From Proteobacteria bacterium ST_bin11 (GTDB lineage Bacteria; Pseudomonadota; Gammaproteobacteria; Methylococcales; Methylomonadaceae), in NCBI GenBank assembly GCA_002083615.1, contig MSXO01000011.1, positions 17,402 to 65,902 on the forward strand: a stretch of DNA of 48,501 bases. The letters run 5' to 3'. The notes under the pieces are model-generated. The model did no database searches. It was not told where the DNA came from and saw only the letters and a list, made by a program, of their open reading frames with translations. This document shows positions 9,801-17,325 of the stretch, piece by piece; within the stretch, counting starts at the first letter, position 1, and every line of letters begins with the position of its first letter. A program made the translations under genes and the position numbers.

Positions 9801-12391
9801 TTCTCGCCATAGTAGTTTTGAACAACCATGTCCAAGATGGTGAGGTTTTGATTGCGGAGACAAGGCATGTCGATTGGAGGTAGAGGCACGGTGCCATCTG
9901 AACAGTTGAGCACCGTCGTGCCATTGTTTGTCATAGCAACCAACGCTCTTGCGATCGAACATGGATTACGCTCCAAGGGATTCAGATAGGCGGGCGCCAC
10001 CCAATCTCCAGACAAGTCACAGCCTGTTCCATTAACAGTTTCTTCGCCTCCCATCGCCATACTGATTTCCCGGAGCATAAAGCAGGGATCCCGCTTCCTT
10101 GGATCCAGGAACACAGGCTCGACGTCCGTGTCACTCACCGTGCAGTTGTAGCGTTCCTGCAGTTCTGGAACCGTGGCCACTGGTACAACAGGTAGATCAG
10201 GAATGACACATTCATCTGGCCAATCGTCATTCCAGCAGAAACCACCCAAGGCCATTGGGATGAGCGAGTACTGCGACAGAAAGGGAAACGGCGTGAACGT
10301 TCCATTGGGCCATTGAATTCCCGCAACGAACGTCTTGTTGCAAGGCGCCGTGCAGCCAAGCAATTGTCCAATGGGATTGGGAGGTGCCTGACTAACCGGA
10401 ACAAAAATACCCGGATAGAAGTTCGAGGCGAGATAGGCACCTCCCGCCTGGACGTTGGTGACGAACCAGCCAGGCATGAAGAAGTCGTACATGGGATCGC
10501 CCCATGGGTTCTGACCAATGACTGGCAGATTCACGGGATTGGCACCGGGAACGAACGTCTGAGTGTACTGCACTTCGGTGGAATTGCCTGTGGTGTTCTT
10601 TGGGCATTCTATCGGCTGACCTGTGTTGTTCACGAAGATTCCCGGAATGAACGTGACGTTTGGATCGTAGAAAGGTCCTGTGGTCATTGTTGTTCCGGGC
10701 AGCCAGAGAATGCCATAGTTGCCGTTGGGATCGATGAGCTTGCCACGAATGAACTCGTAGTTTGTAGCGTTGTCCGTGCTTAGAATGGAGGTAACTGCGG
10801 TTGGCGGCTGTTCATAATAGAGCTTCGAGGGAACACACGAGTCTTCGATTGTGATGCACATGCAATCGTAGACAAGTGTCAACGGCAGGGAACTGATGTC
10901 GCCATCGTATTCAGTCCACGTGGGCAACGTTGTAAAAGGAGACTTGTTGACGAAGGGCGTGGGTGAATCAATGTCGAAGGGAAAGTAGAGAATGAGACCA
11001 ACGTTCGGCGAGTTGAGCGGCACCGAGTAGTATGTCGCGATCTCCGAGTCCGTTCGAACGTAGTTCCACAGGCGAACGTCGTCAATTTGTCCGGTGAAAT
11101 GACGAAGATTCGACGAGTCGTAGCCGGCACCAAGACGGAAGGGACGCACCGCGTCGTAGTCTGGAGCACGTTTTGTTGGCGCAGGCTTCGTGCAGACGAG
11201 TACTCCATTCACGTAGAACTTCATGCCATTTGTCTGACTATACGATCCAGCAAGATGCTGCCAGATGTTCGGAGCCATCTGCAGCGGACAAATGAGATCG
11301 TTGGTCGACGCTCCATCTACAGTGACCACAAAGGAGATACTCGTGCAAGCACCTGAGCTCTCTTGAGGCGTGGTCTTGGTATAGACGAATCCATAGCCTA
11401 TACTTCCCGTACTGGAAACATCGTAGGCATGATTGCCCACCACGACCGTGTCCTTGTGAGCGTAGGCGACACTTGGATTGATCCAAGCCTCCAAGGTGAA
11501 TTCCTGTAGCTGAAATTGCACTGAGGCAGAGTCGCTTTTCGACGAGGTGTTTGTGGGTAGTAGATAGAGACTCGTCGATCCGTTGAAAACGGCGGACGTC
11601 TGCATGCAAATGCTATTGTCCACTACGTCGTCATTCTTGTTGAACCACGATCCCGAACAGTAGTTTGTGTCGTCGACGCCACAGTATTCAGGACAAGCTT
11701 GCGTAAGAAATAGACCGTTGGTCGTTCCACAGCCTTCGGAGAGCCAACCATCGAAGGTCACCGAAACGTTTTCGTAAACGACCTGCAGGTTTTGAAAGCC
11801 AACGATACTCGATTGAAGACTAACGTACTGTTCTGGAATGACGCTTGTCACTTGCTCCTCCAAGACAATGGTGGTGACGTTCACTCCAAGTGTGGCGTTG
11901 AATACCGTGACTGGAACGGGTACAAGCGACGTAACATTGACGGGTGGAACGTATTCTACCAAGGGTATTCCGCGTAGAATGAAGTCGTAGGGTCGAGGAT
12001 AGATAAAATCGGTGGCGTTCGTCATGTAGAGAGTTCCATAGAACTCAATGAGCACTGGATCGAAGGGACAGTTGAGCACTGCATCTTCTAGCTGCGTGTA
12101 TTGAATTTGCGTGCCGCTGATGTTCGTCGCCACGGATACGACGTTTCCATAGCCTGGACAGGGAGCCGCTTCTTTTACAGAAGAATCGACGAACAAGTCC
12201 TTGACCTTCGAGCAGTCGATTGGTGTGAACTCATTGATAATGATGCAAGCGTTCACCGAGAATCGAGGATCGGTTTCCGTTAGACTATCGACGACGACCT
12301 TGGTACAATCGAAAGCAAGTATCGATCGAACGTAGAGCAGGAAAAGTAGGACAGCGAAAATCGCCGCAAGCTGTTTGCCGCGACTCGACAT
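3875..12391 (-). CDS. Giant secreted/type I surface protein, LamG-like and beta-helix
   Basis: This 2838-residue protein is the largest in the window. I place the start at the ATG at 12391 because it puts a clear signal peptide at the N-terminus (hydrophobic core AIFAVLLFLLY, residues 10-20); the frame further upstream lacks an ATG. Residues ~265-475 resemble a LamG/concanavalin-like domain (FTLEAWINP, then NGMKFYVNG, then GQIDDVRLW). The middle is Cys-rich with many N-glycosylation sequons. The C-terminal half holds repeated short elements such as ITGNQVLDCG and KDNVFRDL, typical of right-handed parallel beta-helices. Near the end a hydrophobic segment (~2789-2808) is followed by CCCC and a short cytoplasmic tail, fitting a palmitoylated anchor. 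It is probably an attachment spike or fibre protein in an envelope, as an inference from architecture. Confidence 0.85.
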   Translation of the reverse strand: MSSRGKQLAAIFAVLLFLLYVRSILAFDCTKVVVDSLTETDPRFSVNACIIINEFTPIDCSKVKDLFVDSSVKEAAPCPGYGNVVSVATNISGTQIQYTQLEDAVLNCPFDPVLIEFYGTLYMTNATDFIYPRPYDFILRGIPLVEYVPPVNVTSLVPVPVTVFNATLGVNVTTIVLEEQVTSVIPEQYVSLQSSIVGFQNLQVVYENVSVTFDGWLSEGCGTTNGLFLTQACPEYCGVDDTNYCSGSWFNKNDDVVDNSICMQTSAVFNGSTSLYLLPTNTSSKSDSASVQFQLQEFTLEAWINPSVAYAHKDTVVVGNHAYDVSSTGSIGYGFVYTKTTPQESSGACTSISFVVTVDGASTNDLICPLQMAPNIWQHLAGSYSQTNGMKFYVNGVLVCTKPAPTKRAPDYDAVRPFRLGAGYDSSNLRHFTGQIDDVRLWNYVRTDSEIATYYSVPLNSPNVGLILYFPFDIDSPTPFVNKSPFTTLPTWTEYDGDISSLPLTLVYDCMCITIEDSCVPSKLYYEQPPTAVTSILSTDNATNYEFIRGKLIDPNGNYGILWLPGTTMTTGPFYDPNVTFIPGIFVNNTGQPIECPKNTTGNSTEVQYTQTFVPGANPVNLPVIGQNPWGDPMYDFFMPGWFVTNVQAGGAYLASNFYPGIFVPVSQAPPNPIGQLLGCTAPCNKTFVAGIQWPNGTFTPFPFLSQYSLIPMALGGFCWNDDWPDECVIPDLPVVPVATVPELQERYNCTVSDTDVEPVFLDPRKRDPCFMLREISMAMGGEETVNGTGCDLSGDWVAPAYLNPLERNPCSIARALVAMTNNGTTVLNCSDGTVPLPPIDMPCLRNQNLTILDMVVQNYYGEKVVCMHSCDELSSAVIENTNFTGIPGSALYLTGMENFDIHNNVFCPCGGMTEGCVVLASNMISTGEFWFYNNRHCAVEDLLPYTCSYPLTPTLYCEAGTLLCLDVPATLDVNCIQVEVSPGVYYFDNSCAIYTPCQCGSEDQVISLPDGTNVTYTSNTGDLSIDIAFLTPLIADITGGEPEMNVSCAVTTAMVPFNYTCTVYENVTVTIGNVTTTTTISYTDICTIDIEVRVGVAEALSCGCPRGYNNSFSTNLTGSQAANALGIYSTCEWSIPGGLSGEECLNGVVQCPYAGGTLGSGAPPPVTVGKCANGTVTLDCEDCVGGQQYYETGMVACPGSCSSNQYFTASCQCLDFSLVVPCSRDVTCIPPVPCSSFTNITLCGYTGSLMYDGTSYPCFVEENATLCTGYNYASQGATPPDGFMRMPCDNTYVLPSPGPCSCSSIISSADNTTVACTNTTVNSTCNGGTPSSVQTGYSNLQLTCNTDGTISCRCDGAQAISALTYNGSSLLNTSAAYVFKYISVNASWYQQNNVAQQLPYGWRFIQFLYDLIQAGPLLVLGWFSDKAVLYESSRLSPLITGTVADWADGYDSQWNFRTCNMLDPGPDEGVLDNECKQYRPLENTSCVVDSTYEERITNDYGVSRFNRINDAMDKGCNVIVVHKSLNAYHERLKFTEKNVWVGSYDSALIIAAGHGIYTDGITLRGLVLQHTNAISFPLIEPTPVSSNPFDTDFTDAPDDAGLPDTFRVLNCVLDGANVDKAGAVIGLFGKEFVMLYNTIQNFHTRAVYIQSPDVEARMNTFVENHGRQFQLIEGQAFTFEENLALNPKGKKKANNLELFSFKCKGDYGPIVKQDIGTLDFASYTAEDYITLFDIESALENIDPKGLGCNPSYDDTLQCYIRGNRIIYDEEASQEQRSTVGYRVIGGNITANRFIDNTVVKGQIGADFTYTPSINYLNAAELSSTNALIRVEDSFSMKGKTGADWCFRPPGSLVTVCCFYPNCWPNTTFPVMEINPQCKLIDTPGYGFLCMNNLTDGARYGYPMEMLNVTSRETILRNEVLQLASSVYAVGYPDAYCCARPIIYGASHQLAASEIILQYLEFRFKVNTTENDNVAEKMFETPAGFLPTDIQFWDVNFDGRGILGDGKIKIASIHIDPTTGIFALRESRIYGWWHLPDDARRGFIASNKGSVPIIAFNDNSEYFFKTRMPSVEGFYIYFQLSENLDTSPFVSGSKSNPQFEIQSSAIIKDNVFRDLDGNVLTITQPGNWEITGNQVLDCGVRQPFATSCFFLNGNQKSTGDYIIEDNLFETKRNYLCPWGGGRNNRVEFAALRIEGLLYPRIFLFRNITVVKNGRTDHYPIVQQGDSSGRTFEDLDWGWFKTAGPRVLNAPYQIEQTPEPNDWDAAVIFDRDVNRNHIITGGNANEATLIGDEAATDNYASYGDPVQALLGINAEGKIYTYPIEDNTTGYPFAVQFNLPPQILVQTLDPTSGYNLSYFGGFADQFYPLRIVAVESGFDAAKLLSYGNISRPPSNGPGLRGITSDIVLCSTYKNILQSGFQQCTVCNSGCPIPLPTECRVDPANATFVSTNPYFKSWLFMTLHDALLGCKDVRRKIVVARQPFPYTDTWNFDVGNWTITSDDDAEVLVSSPVTIYADNISIRGIKFIHAAGIFSPTMRSSNTLHGRPPANITLRHCSFNGTGIKQSAILGSFSSLSLLGVKYTGYQPVSSSVVELTSQCGMLFVQNNVFADAKYSALTAYNYDAYTLHKNRFRHCGRNATVDRPYCMKITACYNSSTRIVFTHNKHHETGYRHVDGRPYVTAFWLDTLPFLEEKNSANHLPHIDLSFNSASGLDIGLRVTNVEDTSQSKWIRNRDTVSKLSVGFRNQDVRGNRYYIVWGEPSDDALIDQDPEARQHYWCNNDCSSGNQYFWLVIIVSSIACFIVLWFLAICCCCLEPPSRRQYVDGVWITTGFRDSRNFD

Positions 12392-12480
12392 TTCTCGCCG
12401 AAGCTGCGCGCGCGTAACCGACTTCTCTTCGAGGCCAGCCCAAGCGGAATAATTATTAGTGTTTTTCTTTGAGGGGTTTT

Positions 12481-13428
12481 TCACAACCTCTTTCGTTTAG
12501 TTGAACTTGTTGAACTATAGTCCGAAGCAAACTTGAACCTGTTGAGATGCTTGTCCATTTTGCCACCTGGGTTTTCTCGGGGAGGAGACATCGGCGAAGC
12601 ATCATCGTCGTCGGTGTCATTGTTGTCCTCTGGCGTCGAGGCTTTTTGTCGTTGCCGACGTTTCTTTGTGTAGGCTCGCTTAGACTTGCCGTAGTCCAGA
12701 AGGAGAGCTTTGAACTGTTTTGCATCGACGCCGTCCTTGACGTGCCAGGATTTACGTGTTCCTATCATACACTCGTAGAAATCGCGAAAGAGCTGACTGA
12801 GTATCTCGTTCTTCCTTTTTTCTGCGTTGTTTCCACAGAGCACCTGTAGGAAAGATTCGACGTCGAAGTTCGCGTACTTGGGCTTGCTAGAAGATCTGAT
12901 GCGTAGAATTCTCAGAACGTTGGCGAACTCACGAACAACCGCCAGTGAATTTTCCTCGAGTGTTTCGATTGTTGAAGCATCTTCCTGGCCAGCGTAGGCA
13001 ACGTTGATCCAGTGAGTGTGTGTCATGGGCTTTCTCTCAACTTCTCTGAAGGTCACGTCGAAGACGCTCGGTGGCGAAGAAGGGGAGAGTGGAGGTGGAC
13101 CGGAACACGAATCTTCGTTGTCATCGTTGCAATTTGTTAGTTCGTCGATAGCGACAACGTTGGATAGCGTAGGTGGCGTTCTCAGTTCTTGATCTCCAGT
13201 AGCCAAGCGAAAGAGATCGAGATTTTGCGAGTCGTTGAAAATCGTAGAAAGCGCAAGCTTGGCGGTTTCCAGAGAGGCCACAATATCCGTCCAGTTCTTG
13301 ATCGACGAGTCCGTAGGTGCAGAAAGAGCACCCATTCTCTCCACACAATCCGATATCTTTAGGTACACTGTGCTTGCAACGGCTCGAGCGCAGACGAGCT
13401 GATGACGGAGAAGCGTCTCCGAAGGCAT
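12481..13428 (-). CDS. Orphan protein with acidic linker and basic C-terminus
   Basis: This is a 315-residue protein with no recognisable family. The N-terminal third is probably helical. A proline/serine-rich acidic stretch follows (~100-125). The region ~150-235 looks globular. The C-terminus alternates basic (KKRRQRQK, final KRKRL) and acidic (DDDD) patches, suggesting nuclear localisation or nucleic-acid binding. There is no signal peptide or membrane segment. It lies 89 bases upstream of the giant surface-protein start, in the same direction. The coding-strand leader ends GAGGAAAAATG. The AT-rich region upstream of it carries AAATTTAAAATTT-type sequence. Confidence 0.75.
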   Translation of the reverse strand: MPSETLLRHQLVCARAVASTVYLKISDCVERMGALSAPTDSSIKNWTDIVASLETAKLALSTIFNDSQNLDLFRLATGDQELRTPPTLSNVVAIDELTNCNDDNEDSCSGPPPLSPSSPPSVFDVTFREVERKPMTHTHWINVAYAGQEDASTIETLEENSLAVVREFANVLRILRIRSSSKPKYANFDVESFLQVLCGNNAEKRKNEILSQLFRDFYECMIGTRKSWHVKDGVDAKQFKALLLDYGKSKRAYTKKRRQRQKASTPEDNNDTDDDDASPMSPPRENPGGKMDKHLNRFKFASDYSSTSSTKRKRL

Positions 13429-13530
13429 TTTTCCTCTGTGTGTGTTGTGTTCGAGAAAAATTAAAATACGAAAAAAAAAGAAATGAAATTTTAAATTTTT
13501 AAATGGAAATTCCCATTTTCACAGGAATTT

Positions 13531-14739
13531 CTAGTAGAATTTAAGCTCGCCAATCGGAGCGGTGGTAGGGCGCGTCACGTGAGCTCTTTGAACAATGAAG
13601 TCGTGCGTGTCGATGAGACGGCGATCTTGGCTCTTGTGTACTCGACACACTAGTTGATTGAACATCCAAACTTGATAGTCTTTTGTGGCGAAGATAGCCG
13701 GAGTTGTCTCGGACGCTTTGACGATTCGTTCGTTCAAGCTCCAGATTTCAGGTGCAACACCATAGCGAATCTTCGAGAGCCTGTGCTGATCTGCCATGAT
13801 AGGCGCTCCATAGTAATCATTGGAATGCACGTCGATTGCACCCTGCACGGTATGCACGAGCTTTTCTCGAAACGCCTGAAAAACGCCAATCATTGCCATG
13901 ATGCATTGTTCCATGAAGCTGATTACGTTGGAGGTGTAGTCCAGGAGAATCTGCTCAAAGTCGTTGGGAAGAACCCTGTCGTTGTAGACGACAAATTCCT
14001 CGTCGAAGGCTTCAATGAGCTCCCCCATCTTCATGGCGAAGTCGCTTCCTTCCGCCAGATGATCATGAAGGAGACCGTCGATGTTGTGACGAAGTTGTTC
14101 GTAGCATTCCGAGATATAGTGGAGATAGTCGTCGGACTGTTGCTTGCTCATCGCAAGGAGAATGTTGATGATCTTTTGATAGTAGGTGCATACCTTGTAG
14201 CTGCTCGAGCAAAGCGGCCAAGCTTCGCTTTTTCTCGACGCGAGCTTCATTTTCTCTTCTTCGATGGTCACGCGAAGAACAATCATGTTGTTGACGATAG
14301 CTGTCGCGTCCTTGGTCTTAAGAAAGTCGTGAGGATTCAAACCACTTTCGTGGTAGAGTCGTTCGTATTCTCGAGAGTAGAGATCTCTCTCTTTTTCGAG
14401 GTCACGAATGTGGAGATCAGAAGGCTTACCTGTCAAAAGACAACAGAGAATTGGAGTCGCCATTGGATAGACGATGAACAAGGGAAGCTCTGCAACCGTG
14501 GACATAACTTCAGCTTCAATGCCTTCGATGCTCTCCTTGGAAAGCGGAGGCATTGGAAAAGGCAAGAGATAGTAGCAGTCAGGATTTAAATGACAGTAGC
14601 TGTTGTAGGCAATGATCTGGTTTGGATCGTTGGGAAGCCCTTCAATGTACAAAGGGAAGTAGCTAGTCTTTGAAATCTCCATGGACTTGAAAGCCATGTT
14701 CAGGTTTTCTTCGGTGTACTGGTTGGCTTGGGAGGCCAT
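13531..14739 (-). CDS. Orphan, predominantly helical 402-residue protein
   Basis: The family is not recognised. The sequence has no low-complexity tract, no signal peptide and no convincing membrane segment, although residues ~75-110 (FIVYPMATPILCCLLTG) are moderately hydrophobic. The central ~125-300 is rich in Leu, Glu, Lys and Ile and probably helical. It ends with two adjacent stop-like triplets (TAG at 13531, with another TAG in an offset frame beside it). The ATG at 14739 is preceded by CAAAG and a T-rich tract. An uninterrupted globular ORF of this size with no homology signal is a reasonable candidate for a virion structural protein, but nothing in the sequence proves that. Confidence 0.75.
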   Translation of the reverse strand: MASQANQYTEENLNMAFKSMEISKTSYFPLYIEGLPNDPNQIIAYNSYCHLNPDCYYLLPFPMPPLSKESIEGIEAEVMSTVAELPLFIVYPMATPILCCLLTGKPSDLHIRDLEKERDLYSREYERLYHESGLNPHDFLKTKDATAIVNNMIVLRVTIEEEKMKLASRKSEAWPLCSSSYKVCTYYQKIINILLAMSKQQSDDYLHYISECYEQLRHNIDGLLHDHLAEGSDFAMKMGELIEAFDEEFVVYNDRVLPNDFEQILLDYTSNVISFMEQCIMAMIGVFQAFREKLVHTVQGAIDVHSNDYYGAPIMADQHRLSKIRYGVAPEIWSLNERIVKASETTPAIFATKDYQVWMFNQLVCRVHKSQDRRLIDTHDFIVQRAHVTRPTTAPIGELKFY

Positions 14740-14805
14740 CTTTGTTTCTTCAGTGGAGAAGGAAAAAAAAAAGAAGAAAAAAAGAAGAAGAGAAAAAAAG
14801 TTTTA

Positions 14806-15462
14806 CTAGCCAAAGAAAATAAAACAAACGGCGAAGACCGCCATGGAAAAAATCACCTTGACGTCAGCAGTGCTGAAAATGGGAGCGTTCGACGTGAGTT
14901 GATCGGTGTTGGTGCCTGTTCCAGTTCCAGAGGTAGTTGAACGAGTAGTAGTAGTTGTTGTGGTCTTCGTGGTCTTTGTTGTTGTGGCGGTGGATGCAGG
15001 AATCTTCGAAGAATCGATGCTCCACTGTGTGCAAGTGTCGCCAGCAGAGTTGCCAGAAGCACAGGAAATCGACTTGAAGCACTGACTTGCTGTCGCAGTA
15101 GGACAGATTGTAGCGTAGTTCGAACAAAAGTAAGAACACGGCCCAAGATTGCAGAGCTGACAGTTGCTTGCACATGCATACTTTGCGTAGAATTGAACGC
15201 AAGCAGAGCCGTCTGCACGAGCATCAGCTTCACATTGACTTGCGGAAACACCTGAAGTTCCTGGCGACGCTGCGTAGACGAAGGGATTTTCGTTGACTGC
15301 CGAACAGGCAAGACGATCGGCGTCACCAGAGCCAGCACCCTCGAGAATGTTACTTCCGTAGAGACAAACGTTTGGAGAATCGATGGCAGTTTGACAAGCC
15401 AACGTCTGTTGACCAACGAACGACAGAGTGGCAAAGACAATAAAGAACGCGTTGAAATGCAT
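14806..15462 (-). CDS. Secreted Cys-rich protein with Thr stalk and hydrophobic C-terminus
   Basis: This 218-residue protein starts with a signal peptide (FFIVFATLSFVG core). About 16 cysteines follow across residues 22-145, spaced like a small disulfide-rich extracellular domain (for example CASNCQLCN and PCSYFC). Next comes a Thr-rich stalk (~153-175, with TTTTTTT), typical of O-glycosylated linkers. The protein ends in a hydrophobic stretch (VIFSMAVFAVCFIFFG) with no basic tail, which fits a GPI-anchor signal or a tail that stays in the membrane. It is probably a surface protein. The Cys pattern is loosely like receptor-type domains of protists, which could indicate capture from the host, but I cannot assign a family. 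Confidence 0.75.
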   Translation of the reverse strand: MHFNAFFIVFATLSFVGQQTLACQTAIDSPNVCLYGSNILEGAGSGDADRLACSAVNENPFVYAASPGTSGVSASQCEADARADGSACVQFYAKYACASNCQLCNLGPCSYFCSNYATICPTATASQCFKSISCASGNSAGDTCTQWSIDSSKIPASTATTTKTTKTTTTTTTRSTTSGTGTGTNTDQLTSNAPIFSTADVKVIFSMAVFAVCFIFFG

Positions 15463-15610
15463 TGAGTTTTTTGCTTTGTAGTGAGCAAGGAAAAAAAAGA
15501 AGAAGAAGGAAAAAGAGAAAAAAAAAGAATCTTTGAAAAATTAAGGAAAATTTAAAACTTTAACGGTGAAAAAAAAATCCTATTTTCGTGACTAAGTTAA
15601 ATCACGTGCA

Positions 15611-15805
15611 ATGGCGAACATCGCCACTAGCACTAGGGATTGCAGCGACGACAACACAGAAGACACCTATGAAAATGAAACGTCCACAAACTATTGTAGA
15701 AACTGTTCTTTATTTTGCTGTGTTTTCTCGTGCTTGGTCGTGATCTTTCCCACTCGTGAAAGTGCTCATGAATCCTACCAGGATTCGGATAAATTAAATT
15801 TATAG
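15611..15805 (+). CDS. Possible small Cys-rich membrane protein
   Basis: This 64-residue reading frame has a polar acidic N-terminus (TSTRDCSDDNTEDTYENE) and a short hydrophobic Cys-rich core (CSLFCCVFSCLVVIF), followed by a polar tail. That is a credible small membrane or palmitoylated protein. The ATG is in a good context (GTGCAATGG) and AATAAA follows about six bases after the stop. It fills the gap between two leftward genes with no competing ORF on the other strand. No homolog is recognised, and because the frame is short it could still be chance. Confidence 0.4.
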   Translation: MANIATSTRDCSDDNTEDTYENETSTNYCRNCSLFCCVFSCLVVIFPTRESAHESYQDSDKLNL

Positions 15806-16036
15806 GAAAAAATAAATTAATTTTCCAACAGAAAAAAAAACTTCTTTTTTTTTTCTCCTTCCATCGAACACGCCAATCACTCTAGCAAGTACATGAATTT
15901 ATTTTCAGTGGTTGTCTTTGTGTTGATGGGATTTACACAGCTTGTCTAGAAAACGTGCAACAAGGGATGTAACTACTCGAGGAACAACGAAGACGCACGC
16001 GACTCTCTTTCTCTACTTTCACACGCGCGCACACAT

Positions 16037-16960
16037 CTACTTCACCTTGAAATGTCCAGCTGTGACCACGCCTCTAGAAGTAGTTACGATCTTCCAGAAC
16101 CACGTGAGAAACAAGATGAATGCAAGCAAAGCGACGAAGAACAAGAGCACAGGCGACGCAGGTGTGGGATACTCATAGAATGGATTGAAGATCGAGCAGT
16201 AGAGAGTCAACGGGAGAAACGGTGTCGCAAGGTAGTGCACGAAGAACATCAAACATTCACCGCGTTTGTTCAGCTTTTTCTGCACAGCGTGAACGGTGGC
16301 GCGCACCTCCACCAAGTAGCCACTGACGAACAAGGCAAGCAGAGAGATGACGGGGCTGGTATGCACCACGTAATCGAGCGTATGTACGGTGCCAACGGAA
16401 GCAGTGCCACCATCAAGCGTCGTCGCGGAAGTGAACATTTCACCATTGTCCAACTGAAGCACAAGTATGATGAAAAATTGTACAAAGAACACAGAGCCGA
16501 ATACCACAGGCAGCGCATAGAGCGTGAGGAGGGTAAAAAGGTACGAGCTTTTGAACACAATCGCAATCCAGAGCACAAAGTAGAAGAGCGCCTGTCCAAA
16601 GTAATTCCAGTAGGTGTAACGATTGGAGTGCACAACGTCTAGACACACCATGGCCACGACCAGACCGATGTTGTAGATTGTAAGCACGGATGTGACGACG
16701 ACAAAAAGCGATGTTGTGCAGCGACTGTCGTGGAAGTCGGTGATTTCAATGGAAGACTCCTTCGACTTTTTACGCATTTTCTCTCCAATACTGGACGGCG
16801 ACGACGAAAATCGAGAAGTCGATGCGAGATCTTTCTTCCTTGAAGTCAATGAAGCAACTTGTTTTACGTTGAAGTCATCGTCATCGTCATTTTCAGACAA
16901 AGTGATAAGCACGTCCTTTTCACTGTACTCGGAATCACTTTCAATGTGCAGCAAGGACAT
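16037..16960 (-). CDS. Multi-pass membrane protein with acidic N-terminal tail
   Basis: This 307-residue protein has a long hydrophilic N-terminus (~80 residues, with DDDDD and clusters of Ser and Lys) and then about six hydrophobic segments between residues ~83 and 290. The C-terminus is short and basic. There is no signal peptide, so the N-terminal tail is likely cytosolic. No transporter or receptor signature was recognised. The start reads GTAAATG, close to the TAAATG context of poxvirus late genes, though that resemblance may be accidental. It is one of at least four polytopic membrane proteins here, which argues for a virion or host-membrane compartment. Confidence 0.8.
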   Translation of the reverse strand: MSLLHIESDSEYSEKDVLITLSENDDDDDFNVKQVASLTSRKKDLASTSRFSSSPSSIGEKMRKKSKESSIEITDFHDSRCTTSLFVVVTSVLTIYNIGLVVAMVCLDVVHSNRYTYWNYFGQALFYFVLWIAIVFKSSYLFTLLTLYALPVVFGSVFFVQFFIILVLQLDNGEMFTSATTLDGGTASVGTVHTLDYVVHTSPVISLLALFVSGYLVEVRATVHAVQKKLNKRGECLMFFVHYLATPFLPLTLYCSIFNPFYEYPTPASPVLLFFVALLAFILFLTWFWKIVTTSRGVVTAGHFKVK

Positions 16961-17036
16961 TTACGCTCACTTGCTCAAGTGGATGAACTCGTACTAACGC
17001 CGTCTTTTCCCCCCTTTTCTTTCACCTCTAGTGGAA

Positions 17037-17325
17037 ATGCGCATTCAAAGATTGCATCAATCCAACATTTCCCCTCAATACTTCAAAGGAGGTGAGGCGC
17101 ATTAAAGCGAGCATCATCGAACACTACCAGGTTATACATCAACATACTTTGAAGGCTAGTCATGCCGACGATCTAAGATTGCATCCAAGTATGATTGCAC
17201 CGCTGATCGATCGTCACCAGTGCCCACACTGCTCTCTATTCTTTGTACATACTGTAACATTTAGCGACCACCTCAAGTTTTCCTGTGAACGAAGACCTTC
17301 CACCGAAATAAACTTTATTCACTAG
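17037..17325 (+). CDS. Small C2HC zinc-finger protein, frame broken
   Basis: A C-terminal finger CPHC, twelve residues, H, four residues, C is encoded in the frame ending at 17325, and AATAAA precedes the stop. That frame has no ATG except an internal one at 17191, which would give 44 residues. A well-placed ATG at 17037, preceded by a pyrimidine-rich tract, opens a second frame that stops at about 17103. Skipping one base, for example within CCCC at 17071-17074, would join them into about 95 residues. AG|GTGAG at about 17090 also resembles a splice donor. The stop overlaps that of the next leftward gene in CTAG. A zinc-binding, possibly nucleic-acid-binding, role is inferred from the finger alone. 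Confidence 0.45.
17307..17319. terminator. Bidirectional AATAAA / TTTATT polyadenylation pair
   Basis: AATAAA on the plus strand (17307-17312) is followed one base later by TTTATT (AATAAA on the minus strand, 17314-17319). The pair sits at the junction of two convergent genes whose stop codons overlap at 17322-17325, so one compact element could serve both 3' ends. Confidence 0.6.

Noticed and set aside
12392..12484. Longer N-terminus for the giant surface protein, giving a four-base overlap with the upstream gene
   Set aside because: The extension would start at GTG and would bury the signal peptide behind about 31 polar residues. The ATG at 12391 is better.
13654..14589. A 311-codon plus-strand frame antisense to the 402-residue orphan
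   Set aside because: The minus-strand gene has a good ATG context and natural composition. The plus-strand frame has neither a plausible leader nor a polyadenylation signal.
14853..15488. A 211-codon alternative frame overlapping the Cys/Thr-rich protein
   Set aside because: It lacks a signal peptide or domain and results from reading the repetitive Thr-stalk DNA in another frame.
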